A stretch of 64,000 nucleotides of DNA. Source: Ch67 sp041395845. GTDB taxonomy: Bacteria; Pseudomonadota; Gammaproteobacteria; Pseudomonadales; Ketobacteraceae. The stretch lies in the NCBI GenBank assembly GCA_041395845.1, contig JAWKZS010000009.1, positions 62,001 through 126,000 of the forward strand, in the 5' to 3' direction. Each line of letters opens with the position of its first letter. The first letter of the stretch is position 1. This document shows positions 55,191 through 63,655 of this stretch, in pieces. The notes beneath the pieces were generated by a model, which saw nothing but the letters and a program-made list of their open reading frames with translations, was not told the origin of the DNA and ran no database searches. A program made the translations under genes and the position numbers.

Positions 55191-56105
55191 ATGCATATAG
55201 GAAAGGTGGACCTGAATCTGTACCGGGTACTGGATGCGATTTACCGGGAAGGGTCGATCAGCCGGGCGGCGCTGGTGCTGAATCTGACCCAGCCGGCGGT
55301 CAGTCATGCCCTGGCACGGTTGCGGGATATCTATGGGGATCAACTGTTTATCCGCGCCGGCAAACGCATGGTGCCGACGCCGCTGACCCACGCCATCATC
55401 CAGCCGGTGCGGGATGCGCTGGCCGCGCTGCAGCAGACGCTGGCGGCACCCACCGCATTCGATCCGGCTACCAATCGCAAGCAGATCGTGCTGGGGATGC
55501 GGGATATCGTCGAAACCGTATTGGTGCCCGAGCTGGTGCCGCTGCTGGAAGCCCAGGCACCTCTGACCCAGATTGCCAGCATCCGCACGGCGCGCCGGGA
55601 TATGGAAGCGGAACTGGCCAACGGGCGGCTGGATCTGGCATTCGATGTGCTGTTGCCGGTGGGCACCGCAATCCGACATCGCAAGCTGATGGAAAGCCGC
55701 TTTGTGGTGGTGTCACGCAAGCGCCATCCGCTGCTGCGAGGTGGCCTGACCCTGGAAAAATACCTGCAGCTGCGCCATGTGGTGGTGTCGTCGCGGCGTA
55801 GTGGCCCCACGGTGGAAGATTTCGAGTTGAGCCGGCTGGGCATGCACCGGGAAATCGGTATGCGCTGCCAGAATTTTTTTGTGGCGTGGCGCACCATCAG
55901 CAACTGCAACATGCTGCTCACGGTGCCGGAAAGCCTGACCCGTCATGCAGGATTTGATGCGGCGCTGAAAGTATGGCCCATGCCGGTCGGCTTGCCAGAT
56001 CTGGCGGTGCACATGTACTGGCACGAAAACATGGAAGATGATCCCGCCAACTGCTGGCTGCGGGAACGGATTGCAGAATTGCCGGCGTTGAAAATGGCTG
56101 GGTGA
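55191..56105 (+). CDS. LysR-family transcriptional regulator
   Basis: 304 residues. The N-terminal winged helix-turn-helix (DLNLYRVLDAIYREGSISRAALVLNLTQPAVSHALARLR) is followed by a periplasmic-binding-protein-like effector domain (~95-300). The NodD/LinR-like layout with DLNLYRVLDAI is common among regulators of aromatic or fatty-acid catabolism. It is divergent from the ACAD11-like gene and probably regulates that string. The effector is unknown. Confidence 0.92.
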   Translation: MHIGKVDLNLYRVLDAIYREGSISRAALVLNLTQPAVSHALARLRDIYGDQLFIRAGKRMVPTPLTHAIIQPVRDALAALQQTLAAPTAFDPATNRKQIVLGMRDIVETVLVPELVPLLEAQAPLTQIASIRTARRDMEAELANGRLDLAFDVLLPVGTAIRHRKLMESRFVVVSRKRHPLLRGGLTLEKYLQLRHVVVSSRRSGPTVEDFELSRLGMHREIGMRCQNFFVAWRTISNCNMLLTVPESLTRHAGFDAALKVWPMPVGLPDLAVHMYWHENMEDDPANCWLRERIAELPALKMAG

Positions 56106-56116
56106 AAGGCGGGGAT

Positions 56117-56144
56117 GAAAAAGCCGGGGCATGACACCCCGGCT
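56117..56144 (-). terminator. Intrinsic terminator of the glycerophosphodiesterase gene
   Basis: AGCCGGGG (56122-56129) and CCCCGGCT (56137-56144) form an 8-bp stem with a 7-base loop; on the minus strand a TTTTT run follows the stem. It lies just after the phosphodiesterase stop and may also catch LysR transcripts. Confidence 0.8.
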
Positions 56145-56156
56145 GGCAGACGCGAT

Positions 56157-57461
56157 TCAGCGCTTCATGCAGCTGGCGTAGTAGGTCACGGTTCCCGGCC
56201 AGTCCGAGAAAATACCGATTACGCCGACATCCTTGGCCAGTACGTGCAGCACATTCATCATGTCGCCGTCGTTGTTGATCACCACCGGTTCGACGCTGTC
56301 CGGATTCGGATTGCGGCCGTTCAGGGTCTGATAGTAATAGCCGCCACCGTTGGCCAGCGGACCATCACGCTCGAACGACCAGGTGATGATGTCGAGGCCG
56401 GCAGCTTTGGCTTCGCGGGCATAACGGGAAGGCACGATACGACCGTTTTCCACTTCCACCAGCATCCAGATCGGCGGTGCGATGATCTGCACGCCATCGG
56501 CTGCCAGCTCACGCATGCCCGGTGTCCAGGTGGCGGGATCGCGGTGATTGAAGGCCGGCGTGCTGTCGCGGCCATCCAGGAATACGGCCTGTCTGCCGAA
56601 GCGCGGCTCGTGCTCGATCCAGTACTGTACATCCGCCAGGTTGAACGATTGCGGCCACACATGGCTGGCAGGCACGCGGGCCTGCTTGTATTCATCAATC
56701 ATTTTCTGGGCGTAGTCCTGCTGGCTGAAACCGTCGAAGGGCATCGGCACTTCCGGTGATTTCAGTTCCGGTGTCATTTTCACGCCGAGCTTCTTGAACA
56801 GCGCGATGCTTTCCTTGTGGGTCATCAGCGTGCCGCGACCCGCGTACAGATCCGTGCGCCAGTCGGCGGTGCCGCCCAGGTATTCCTGTGGTGTGGTGGC
56901 GCGGGGATTGGACGCATCCATCTTGCCCTGCAGGGTGCGGAATTCTTCCAGGGTGATGTCGCTGGCGCAGCATTTGGCGGAAGCGCGCTTGATCAGGTTG
57001 CCATCGGCATCGAATTCCGCCGGCGAAAACGGCGTGGTGCACTTGGCGCCCAGAGCCGTGGCGACAATGTTGGTGGTGGTGTGCAGATCACACTGAGCAT
57101 GACGGCACACCAGTTCCTTGTCCTTGGTGAAGGTCACGTCACATTCGACGATGCCGGCCCCCATGCGGGCTGCGGCTTCGTAGGATTCTTTGGTGTGTTC
57201 CGGAAACTGCATCGGGGCACCGCGATGGCCGATGGAAAAATCACTGCGCTGGAACGGGCCGTTGGCGCAGCTTTCCAGTTTGGACTTTAGCCGGCTCGGG
57301 TCCATGTCATTGACCAGAAAATACGGGCGCGGGCCCACCTGGATGGCATCGGATGACTTGATCTTGTGGCGGTAAATATTATCGAGGCGGTAATCCGCCG
57401 CGGCTGGCAGTGCAGTAACCAGCAGCAGGCCGGCAACGACACTCTTCAACAGGTGACGCAT
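56157..57461 (-). CDS. Secreted glycerophosphodiester phosphodiesterase
   Basis: 434 residues. A signal peptide ends at ALPAAA. The GDPD TIM barrel has SIGHRGAPMQFPEHTKESYEAAARMGAGIVECDVTFTKD (catalytic His and the metal-binding Glu and Asp), CRHAQCDLHTTTNI, and a C-terminal ITWSFERDG. Such enzymes split glycerophosphodiesters from lipid breakdown into glycerol 3-phosphate and an alcohol. Extra cysteine-containing insertions (ASAKCCASDI, GAKCTTPF) are unusual for E. coli GlpQ but occur in other exported forms. It stands alone with its own terminator. Confidence 0.92.
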   Translation of the reverse strand: MRHLLKSVVAGLLLVTALPAAADYRLDNIYRHKIKSSDAIQVGPRPYFLVNDMDPSRLKSKLESCANGPFQRSDFSIGHRGAPMQFPEHTKESYEAAARMGAGIVECDVTFTKDKELVCRHAQCDLHTTTNIVATALGAKCTTPFSPAEFDADGNLIKRASAKCCASDITLEEFRTLQGKMDASNPRATTPQEYLGGTADWRTDLYAGRGTLMTHKESIALFKKLGVKMTPELKSPEVPMPFDGFSQQDYAQKMIDEYKQARVPASHVWPQSFNLADVQYWIEHEPRFGRQAVFLDGRDSTPAFNHRDPATWTPGMRELAADGVQIIAPPIWMLVEVENGRIVPSRYAREAKAAGLDIITWSFERDGPLANGGGYYYQTLNGRNPNPDSVEPVVINNDGDMMNVLHVLAKDVGVIGIFSDWPGTVTYYASCMKR

Positions 57462-57671
57462 GGGAAACTCCTGAAAGGGATCGAGGTGAAAGTAAAAAGC
57501 GTCACCACCTTAGCGTGCCTGTGTTGCAGTTTATGGGTGTTGCAAGCAATTGCATGACCGTCAATCGGATGCTGCTACAACATCGTGAATCTTCATACTA
57601 GACTCCCTGAACGTCGATGAAGCTGTACGACTTTCTGCTATGACAACAAGAACGATTGGGATTCTGCAGCC

Positions 57672-58670
57672 ATGTATCGATCATTTTTTCATCGCGCCAG
57701 TGTTGGCGTGTTCGGCCTTTTTGCGCTGGTATTGCTCGCATCCTGCAAGCCGGTCATTTCCTTTACCGGGGAATCCCGGCTGGATGAGCAGGGTAACGAA
57801 TACGGCGTTCTCGACTGGCGCATCACCGGCAAGGACACCGATGATTTCCAGCTCACCGGTGTCAGCATCGAGCCCGATATCGGGGCGGTGGAACCGTCAG
57901 GCAGCCTCGAGGTTTATCCTGCGCAGACCACCACCTATACCCTCACGGCCTATTCCCTTGGCCCCAACAATACCATCTACAACGACACCCGCAGTGTGAC
58001 GATCCATATCGGTCCACGAGTGGATTTCGACCTTGTTGAAGATGCTGCGCTGCGTGCCTGTCTGGAAGATACCGGCTTCACCCATATCGAACAGTTCACC
58101 GCCATCTACTGTGTTGAGCGCGGTATTGAGAGCCTGGTGGGAATCGAGCAGTTCGTTGCTGCACAGTCGGCATCGCTGGATTTCAATCGCATTGATGACC
58201 TTTCGCCGCTGACCGCATTGCCAAGCCTGGGGTTGGTCAGCATTACCAGTAATGATCTGGTGTCGCTGGATTCGCTGGCATCGTCGAGCAGCGTGCATTC
58301 GATCGTGGCGTTTGATAATGCGATAACGAATGTGAGTGCGCTGGCCGGCATGGTGCAACTGCGCTCCCTGTTACTGGACGATAATCAGCTGGATGGTTTT
58401 TCCGGCCTTGAAACGCTGACGATGCTGCAGGCGCTGTCAGTGAAAAGCAACGGGCTGACCGATGTCAGTGGCCTGGCCAGTCTGACCGGTTTGCGGGCGC
58501 TGGATTTTTCTTACAATCCGGTGACAGCAGGAGTACCGGCACTGTCCAGCTTGCGCAGTGCGGTGGCGATTCGCAGCGAGGGTAATGGCAGTGTGCGCTG
58601 TCTGGATTATGCCAATCTGGTGCTGGCGCTGGGGCCGGTGGTGATTTTCGACAAGTGCCGGTTCTTCTGA
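57672..58670 (+). CDS. Leucine-rich-repeat lipoprotein
   Basis: 332 residues. The lipobox ALVLLASC gives a lipidated Cys. Residues ~30-120 form a beta-rich, Ig-like part (QTTTYTLTAYS). From ~150 on there are about five 22-residue leucine-rich repeats of the LTxVSxLxxLTxLxxLxxSxNx type (for example LTDVSGLASLTGLRALDFSYN), ending with two cysteines. The pattern resembles internalin-type repeats used for protein or carbohydrate binding at the surface. It has a strong terminator and no partner genes; role unknown. Confidence 0.85.
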   Translation: MYRSFFHRASVGVFGLFALVLLASCKPVISFTGESRLDEQGNEYGVLDWRITGKDTDDFQLTGVSIEPDIGAVEPSGSLEVYPAQTTTYTLTAYSLGPNNTIYNDTRSVTIHIGPRVDFDLVEDAALRACLEDTGFTHIEQFTAIYCVERGIESLVGIEQFVAAQSASLDFNRIDDLSPLTALPSLGLVSITSNDLVSLDSLASSSSVHSIVAFDNAITNVSALAGMVQLRSLLLDDNQLDGFSGLETLTMLQALSVKSNGLTDVSGLASLTGLRALDFSYNPVTAGVPALSSLRSAVAIRSEGNGSVRCLDYANLVLALGPVVIFDKCRFF

Positions 58671-58682
58671 CGGAACCGGAAT

Positions 58683-58715
58683 AAAAAAGCCACCGCAGAT
58701 GTCGGTGGCTTTTTT
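58683..58715. terminator. Bidirectional intrinsic terminator
   Basis: A perfect 13-bp stem (AAAAAAGCCACCG and its complement) with a 7-base loop, flanked by A- and T-runs, lies between the convergent LRR lipoprotein and 211-residue hypothetical genes. Confidence 0.9.
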
Positions 58716-58753
58716 GTGTTTTTACATGCTGTTTTGCCGGTGCGATGGACCGA

Positions 58754-59389
58754 TCAGAACGGCTTGTTTTCGCGGGGGCCGGTCAGCGGGTTATTCCAGA
58801 ACTGTGCGGGCACGGCGCGAGGGTCTTCCTTGCGCAGCCACTCAGGCTTGGTCACACCATCGGTGAAGGAATGCTCGGCGCAGCCCTTGTTTTCGTCGTC
58901 GAAGCAGAAGATCGTCGCAACGCGCTGGGTCAGCTGCCACACTTCGCCTTCTTCGCCGAATTCGGTACCAAATGCTGCTGGCAGCATTTCACCCGGATAC
59001 AGCTGGTGCAGGATGATTTCCACAAACAGCTCGTGATCGCCCACGATCAGCTTTTCGATTTCGCCGTGAATCATGTAAACGTTGCTTTCCACCAGCATGC
59101 GGTAGAAGTCTTTCATTTCTTCGACGGTTTTCGGCTGCATTTCCGCGATGGCTTCACCGGCACCGTAGACGGCGTAGGTCTGGCTCTTGCTGGAGCAGCT
59201 GGCGATCAGCTTTTCGTAGTCACCGGTGCACTCGGCTTCGGCGTGTTCAATGAAGTTTTCCAGGATGGCGCGACGCTGGGGTTCCTTGATCCCGGCCAGC
59301 ACTTCCCGCGCCTGTTCCGCGATGTTGCGCGGATTGAAGTCCTTCATATCAATGTGTTTTTTATCGTCAAGAATGCGGCCTACCCACAT
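58754..59389 (-). CDS. Hypothetical 211-residue soluble protein
   Basis: It begins MWVGRILDDKKHIDMKDFNP with GAGGG eight bases before the ATG; a second Met at residue 15 is a less likely start. No signal peptide or membrane helix is visible. The central part (FIEHAEAECTGDYEKLIASC and HGEIEKLIVGDHELFVEI) suggests an alpha/beta cup of the SnoaL/NTF2 kind, as in small hydratases and cyclases, but no catalytic set can be assigned. It is convergent with the LRR gene and lies on the same strand as, and downstream of, the large acyl-CoA dehydrogenase gene, beyond a terminator. Confidence 0.6.
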   Translation of the reverse strand: MWVGRILDDKKHIDMKDFNPRNIAEQAREVLAGIKEPQRRAILENFIEHAEAECTGDYEKLIASCSSKSQTYAVYGAGEAIAEMQPKTVEEMKDFYRMLVESNVYMIHGEIEKLIVGDHELFVEIILHQLYPGEMLPAAFGTEFGEEGEVWQLTQRVATIFCFDDENKGCAEHSFTDGVTKPEWLRKEDPRAVPAQFWNNPLTGPRENKPF

Positions 59390-59495
59390 GATGTAACCCT
59401 CTCTGGTCTTATTAATATATTGCCCGACGGGCGCTGGTCAGGGTCGATCATAAGCGGGGCGCAAGGGGGCCACATCATCCAAATTGATTAGATGG

Positions 59496-59525
59496 GAAAA
59501 ATAGGCCGGCCCACAGGGGGCCGGC
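59496..59525 (-). terminator. Intrinsic terminator of the large acyl-CoA dehydrogenase gene
   Basis: GCCGGCCC and GGGCCGGC (59505-59512 and 59518-59525) form an 8-bp stem with a 5-base loop; on the minus strand TTTTT follows two bases after the stem. It lies 29 bases after the stop. Confidence 0.85.
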
Positions 59526-59554
59526 ACAGGGTGGGCACTCAAACAGTGCAGGGA

Positions 59555-61291
59555 TCAGAAGGCGTCGGCGGGCAGGGCCATCAGGTGCTGCTTGCCGGCC
59601 TTGATCACCCGCAGCAGGGCATCCGCCTGGGACAGGTGCTCGGCAATGTAGAAGTCCCGCACCTGGGCACGGCTGCTGTCCCCGGATACCTGGGCATTCT
59701 GCGCCAGCAGGAAGCCGACGATCACGGTGCCGAACAGTCGCAGTACCGGGGTGGCGGCGGCGCCGGCCTGTTCCCGATCCTGCATGCCATTGATGGTGAG
59801 CCAGGTGAGGGCGTCGGTGAGCAGGCCCATGCTGTGGCGCAACTGGCCGCGCACGTTTTCATCGCTACAGGAACGAGCGATGGCCTCCAGATCCTGCAGC
59901 AGGGTGCGCACCGCCCGGCCGCCCTGCATTGGCAGCTTGCGGCCAACGAAGTCCAGGGCCTGGATGCCGTTGGTGCCTTCGTAGATGCGGGAAATCCGGC
60001 AATCCCGCAGCAGTTGTTCGATACCCCAGTCTTTGGTGAAGCCGGAGCCACCCAGGGTCTGCACCGCCTGATCGCAGACGAAATAGCCCTGATCCGTGAG
60101 GAACGCCTTGACGATGGGGGTGAGCAGCTCAACCCGGTCGTTGGCCTGTTCGCGAATGGCCGGATCGGAGTGGTACTGGCTGATGTCCAGCTGCACGCCC
60201 ACCCAGTAGGCCAGGGCGCGGCAACCTTGCAGCAGGGCTTTCTGGTTCAGCAGCATGCGCCGCACGTCCGGGTGAACCAGGATGGTGTCGGCAGGCTTTT
60301 CCGGTTCTTTCACGCCGGACAGGGCGCGTCCCTGAATCCGCTCGCGGGCGAACTGGATGGCGGTCTGATAAGCCGCATCCCCCAGCCCCAGGCCCTGTAC
60401 TCCCACCATCAGGCGGGCGGAATTCATCATCGAGAACATGTAGCGCAGGCCTTCATGGGGCTCGCCGATCAGATAGCCTTCGGCATCTTCCAGGCTGATG
60501 AAGCAGGTGGCGGAACCGTTGATGCCCATTTTGTGTTCCAGCCCGGTACACCAGATTCCGTTGCGCTCGCCGTTCTGCAGGATTTTCGGTACCAGGAACA
60601 GGGAGATGCCCTTGGTCCCTTCCGGCGCGTCCGGCAGCTTGGCCAGTACCAGATGAATGATGTTGCCGGACAGGTCGTGCTCGCCTCCGGTGATCCAGAT
60701 TTTGCTGCCATTGATGCGGTAGGTGCCGTTGTCGGCCGGCACGGCTTTGGTCTTGATCAGGCCCAGGTCGGTACCGCACTGGGGTTCGGTGAGGCACATG
60801 GTGCCCGTCCATTCGCCGCTGATCAGCTTGGGCAGGTAGGTGTCGCGCAGATCGTCGCTGGCATGTTTGGACAGGGCGACGATGGCGCCATGGGTCAGGC
60901 CGAAATACATGCTCAGTGAAGTGTTGGCGGCGGCGCAGAGTTCATCGAATACCACACCGAGCACGTAGGGCAAGCCCTGGCCGCCGAAATCCACCGGTGC
61001 CGTGAGTGCGGGCCAGCCGTTGTCTACAAATTGTCTGAATGGTCCGTGGTAGGACGGCGGCGCTTTCACCGAGCGGGTGTCCGGATCGTACTGGCAGCCT
61101 TCTTCGTCGCCGCTGCGATTGACCGGTTGCAGCACACCGCTGGCGAATTTGCCCATTTCCTGCAGGATGCTGTCGGCCAGATCCCGGGTGAACTCTGCCT
61201 GGCCTTCGAGGGCGGGGTAATGATCCTGGATGCGCTGGACATCAAACAGCAGGAAGCGAATGTCGTCCAGGGGAGCTTCGTACTTGGCCAT
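59555..61291 (-). CDS. Large acyl-CoA dehydrogenase with C-terminal extension (DmdC-like)
   Basis: 578 residues, about 190 longer than medium-chain enzymes. FAD and substrate-binding segments are MCLTEPQCGTDLGLIKTKA and INGSKIWITGGEHDL; the catalytic Glu is in RIYEGTNGIQALDFVGRKL; the C-terminal ~130 residues form the extra domain of this subfamily (MmpCoA/DmdC-type and long-chain dehydrogenases). It introduces a trans-2 double bond into acyl-CoA; chain length is uncertain. Its start is 131 bases from the divergent MerR gene, which may control it. Confidence 0.92.
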   Translation of the reverse strand: MAKYEAPLDDIRFLLFDVQRIQDHYPALEGQAEFTRDLADSILQEMGKFASGVLQPVNRSGDEEGCQYDPDTRSVKAPPSYHGPFRQFVDNGWPALTAPVDFGGQGLPYVLGVVFDELCAAANTSLSMYFGLTHGAIVALSKHASDDLRDTYLPKLISGEWTGTMCLTEPQCGTDLGLIKTKAVPADNGTYRINGSKIWITGGEHDLSGNIIHLVLAKLPDAPEGTKGISLFLVPKILQNGERNGIWCTGLEHKMGINGSATCFISLEDAEGYLIGEPHEGLRYMFSMMNSARLMVGVQGLGLGDAAYQTAIQFARERIQGRALSGVKEPEKPADTILVHPDVRRMLLNQKALLQGCRALAYWVGVQLDISQYHSDPAIREQANDRVELLTPIVKAFLTDQGYFVCDQAVQTLGGSGFTKDWGIEQLLRDCRISRIYEGTNGIQALDFVGRKLPMQGGRAVRTLLQDLEAIARSCSDENVRGQLRHSMGLLTDALTWLTINGMQDREQAGAAATPVLRLFGTVIVGFLLAQNAQVSGDSSRAQVRDFYIAEHLSQADALLRVIKAGKQHLMALPADAF

Positions 61292-61312
61292 GGGGGCAGT
61301 CCTCTTTGTGTT

Positions 61313-61390
61313 GTCTAGATGGTGGGTTGCTTGTGTCTAGAAATTAGTTGATTTCTACGTTTTTCATCTATAGTGTCTATGTTGAGTCTA
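61313..61390. promoter_or_regulatory. Candidate MerR/CarH-type operators
   Basis: GTCTA occurs at 61313, 61335, 61375 and 61386, with spacings of 22, 40 and 11 bases. The 11- and 22-base spacings match one and two helical turns, as in tandem-repeat operators of CarH/LitR regulators. A perfect dyad TAGAAAT/ATTTCTA lies at 61338-61344 and 61351-61357. The region separates the MerR gene from the divergent acyl-CoA dehydrogenase. Confidence 0.5.
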
Positions 61391-61422
61391 TTATTGGTCG
61401 TCGTTCAAACGGGAGACATGTC

Positions 61423-62364
61423 ATGAAGCTGTACAGTATTGGAGCCGTGGCGAAACTGACCGGGTTGTCGGTACACAACCTGCGGGTCTGGGAAAAGCGG
61501 CATCAGGCGGTGGAAACCGAGCGCACGGATACGGGACGGCGTCTTTACAGCGAGGCGGCGCTGCAGCGGCTGCAGTTGCTGAAACGGTGCGTGGATCAGG
61601 GATTGGCGATCAGCACCATTGCCCATTTGTCCGAGCGCGAACTGCAAGAAAACCTGGCGACCTTTGCCAGCGGTCCGGTGCGCAGTACCACCAAGCCGTC
61701 CCTGCATGTCTGCGTGGTGGGCAATGAGCTGGCGCAGACCGTGGAGCAGGTGCTGCAGGTGGGATTCCATCTGGATCACATGGCGCGGTTTGGTCATACC
61801 CAGGCGCTGCAGGCAGCCGATATCAACGGGCAGGTTGACCTGCTGGTGATCGATCAGCCTTCACTGAGTGCCACCGATGCCAAGCCGGTGGGTAACCTGT
61901 TCAAACGGATCAACGCCCGGGTCAACGTGCTGGTGTATCGCTACTCCCGCCAGCAGGATGTGGCGTATCTGCGCACGCTGGGTGTGCACACACTGAAAGC
62001 GCCGTTTGATCGCAATGATCTGGGCGAGCTGCTGCACCGTTTGCTGAAGTCGCCGGTCCAGCAGCCGACTTTGTACGTGAGCAAGCAGGTGCCGGAGCGG
62101 CGCTACAGCGATCTTGCGTTGCAGAAAGCGGCGAACCTGAGTTCCAGTATCGACTGTGAGTGTCCCCATCATTTGGCAGAACTCATCAAGGAACTGCTGG
62201 CCTTTGAAACCTACAGCAGTCAGTGCCAGAGCAAGGACAAGGCGGGGGAAGATTTGCACCGTCATATCTACCTGCGCACCGCCCAGGCCCGCGCCATCAT
62301 GGAAGAATTGCTGCAATCCGTGCTGGAGCAGGAAGGCATTGATCTGAGTGTCAGTGCTGTGTGA
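61423..62364 (+). CDS. MerR-family regulator with CarH/LitR-like architecture
   Basis: 313 residues. The MerR winged helix is at the N-terminus (LYSIGAVAKLTGLSVHNLRVWEKRHQAV), followed by a linker helix and a Rossmann-like domain (SLHVCVVGNELAQTVEQVL...VDLLVIDQPSL) in the place where CarH and LitR bind cobalamin. The DxHxxG cobalamin motif is not seen, so light or B12 sensing is doubtful. GGGAGA lies six bases before ATG 61423, which is preferred over an in-frame start at 61348. It is convergent, with a 14-base overlap, with a sigma factor gene. The input signal is unknown. Confidence 0.85.
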   Translation: MKLYSIGAVAKLTGLSVHNLRVWEKRHQAVETERTDTGRRLYSEAALQRLQLLKRCVDQGLAISTIAHLSERELQENLATFASGPVRSTTKPSLHVCVVGNELAQTVEQVLQVGFHLDHMARFGHTQALQAADINGQVDLLVIDQPSLSATDAKPVGNLFKRINARVNVLVYRYSRQQDVAYLRTLGVHTLKAPFDRNDLGELLHRLLKSPVQQPTLYVSKQVPERRYSDLALQKAANLSSSIDCECPHHLAELIKELLAFETYSSQCQSKDKAGEDLHRHIYLRTAQARAIMEELLQSVLEQEGIDLSVSAV

Positions 62365-63433
62365 GTGAAGGCAGCTGCTTGAGTTTGGTGATCGCTTCGT
62401 CCAGCAGCTGCCGCACCCGCTCCCGGGTCACGCCGATCTGCGGCGCGATTTCATCCAGCGAGTACGCCTTGCGATAACCAATGCCGTATTTCAGCATCAC
62501 GATGCGGCGCTCACGCTCATTCAGGCTAGTGAGGGAATGCTGGATGTGCTCGCGGATTTCTTCCACTTCGACAGCAAAGTGCGGAGGTGGCAGGCTGTCG
62601 TCGTCACGCAGTGTGTCCAGCAGCTGGCCGCTTTCGTCCTCGTGCACCGGCGCATTGGCAGACAGACACAGATTGCTCAGCTGCAACAGATCGACCACGG
62701 TGTTCTCCGGCAGGCCGGTGTTTTGCTGAATCAGCGTGGCACAGGCCTTTTGTCCGGTTTGCAATCGATAGTGCTGCATGAACGCATACATGCGATTCAC
62801 CTGCATGGTGACGTTGGCCGGGTAACGGATCAGTGATCGTTGCTTGCCGATGGCCTGGCGGATCGCCTGCTGAATCCACCAGTATGCATAAGTGGAAAAG
62901 CGCACGCCGACACTGGCGTCGAACTTGATCGCTGCCCGCATCAGACCCAGTACGCCCTCCTGCACCATGTCATCCATCTCCATGCCTTTATCGAGGTATT
63001 TGCGCGCAGCGTAATAAACCAGACGGATGTTCGACGTCACCAGCTGGTTGCGACTGCGGGTGATCTGGTCGAGCAGGCGCTGGACGTGGCGATGGCGTTG
63101 GTGCGACACGCCGACGGCAGCTGCCTGTTCCAGCACTGTGTCGCGGTCAGCGTCGTCTGCCTGTGCCAGCAGTTGACGCAGACTGGCAAAGGCATCATCA
63201 AGGTCGGTGGCGATTGCCACTTCCTGTTCACGGGTCAGCAGATCGTGATCGGTCATGCTGCTGGTGGATTCGCGCTCGACAGGCTGGCTGTCGGAATCAT
63301 CCCAGTCACGCTGCAGCCAGTCGTCACCGCCGAACAGCGCATGCAGGGCGGTGTCAGAGCCAGTGGTGTCATCATTGTCCTGCGTGGGCAGGGTATCCAG
63401 CGTTTGCCAACGGAACATCGTGTTGTATCTCAT
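62351..63433 (-). CDS. Sigma-70 family RNA polymerase sigma factor, group 2/3
   Basis: About 360 residues from ATG 63433; the exact start is uncertain, with no clear Shine-Dalgarno. Region 2 has RLVYYAARKYLDKGMEMDDMVQEGVLGLMRAAIKFDASVGVRFSTYAYWWIQQAIRQAI, including the core-binding and -10-melting parts; region 4 has LNERERRIVMLKYGIGYRKAYSLDEIAPQIGVTRERVRQLLDEA. The pattern is closest to RpoS/RpoD-like or RpoH-like factors, not ECF factors. An acidic N-terminal part (DDDSDSQPVE-like) and region 3 lie between. It is not the housekeeping RpoD by length. Convergent with the MerR regulator, suggesting a shared stress or light-type response. Confidence 0.85.
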   Translation of the reverse strand: MRYNTMFRWQTLDTLPTQDNDDTTGSDTALHALFGGDDWLQRDWDDSDSQPVERESTSSMTDHDLLTREQEVAIATDLDDAFASLRQLLAQADDADRDTVLEQAAAVGVSHQRHRHVQRLLDQITRSRNQLVTSNIRLVYYAARKYLDKGMEMDDMVQEGVLGLMRAAIKFDASVGVRFSTYAYWWIQQAIRQAIGKQRSLIRYPANVTMQVNRMYAFMQHYRLQTGQKACATLIQQNTGLPENTVVDLLQLSNLCLSANAPVHEDESGQLLDTLRDDDSLPPPHFAVEVEEIREHIQHSLTSLNERERRIVMLKYGIGYRKAYSLDEIAPQIGVTRERVRQLLDEAITKLKQLPSLTQH

Positions 63434-63610
63434 GCTGAAAGCATTACTGCGTTGGAAGTTACTATGGCCGTGATGTTGCGGTAGCGACAGGTTGTCGACC
63501 TTGTGTCGAATTTGCCGCCGTTTTTGTAGTGTTGGGCTTGCGATATCCGCTGAACCTGTGGTGGATTTGGTTGCCCAACAAGAACAGATCACAGAAGTCG
63601 CCCGGTGAAG

Positions 63611-63619
63611 TGGTAATAT
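63611..63619 (+). promoter_or_regulatory. Extended -10 promoter for the AsmA gene
   Basis: TGGTAATAT (TG-n-TAATAT) lies 36 bases upstream of the AsmA-like start. Confidence 0.4.
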
Positions 63620-63655
63620 CGGGTGCGGCAAGCTGACAACAACAGGAGTCATTGA

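Noticed and set aside
57486..57557. 23-codon frame MKVKSVTTLACLCCSLWVLQ... upstream of the LRR gene
   Set aside because: It looks like a bare signal peptide, but it is very short, starts with GTG, has a weak ribosome-binding site and overlaps the promoter region of the phosphodiesterase gene.
59492..60919. Open antisense frame of 475 codons opposite the large acyl-CoA dehydrogenase
   Set aside because: The dehydrogenase has its full catalytic set; the antisense frame is Gly/Ala/Gln-rich without motifs.
63434..63652. Longer sigma factor start at 63652
   Set aside because: The additional N-terminal residues do not resemble sigma factor region 1 and cover the likely promoter region shared with the AsmA gene.
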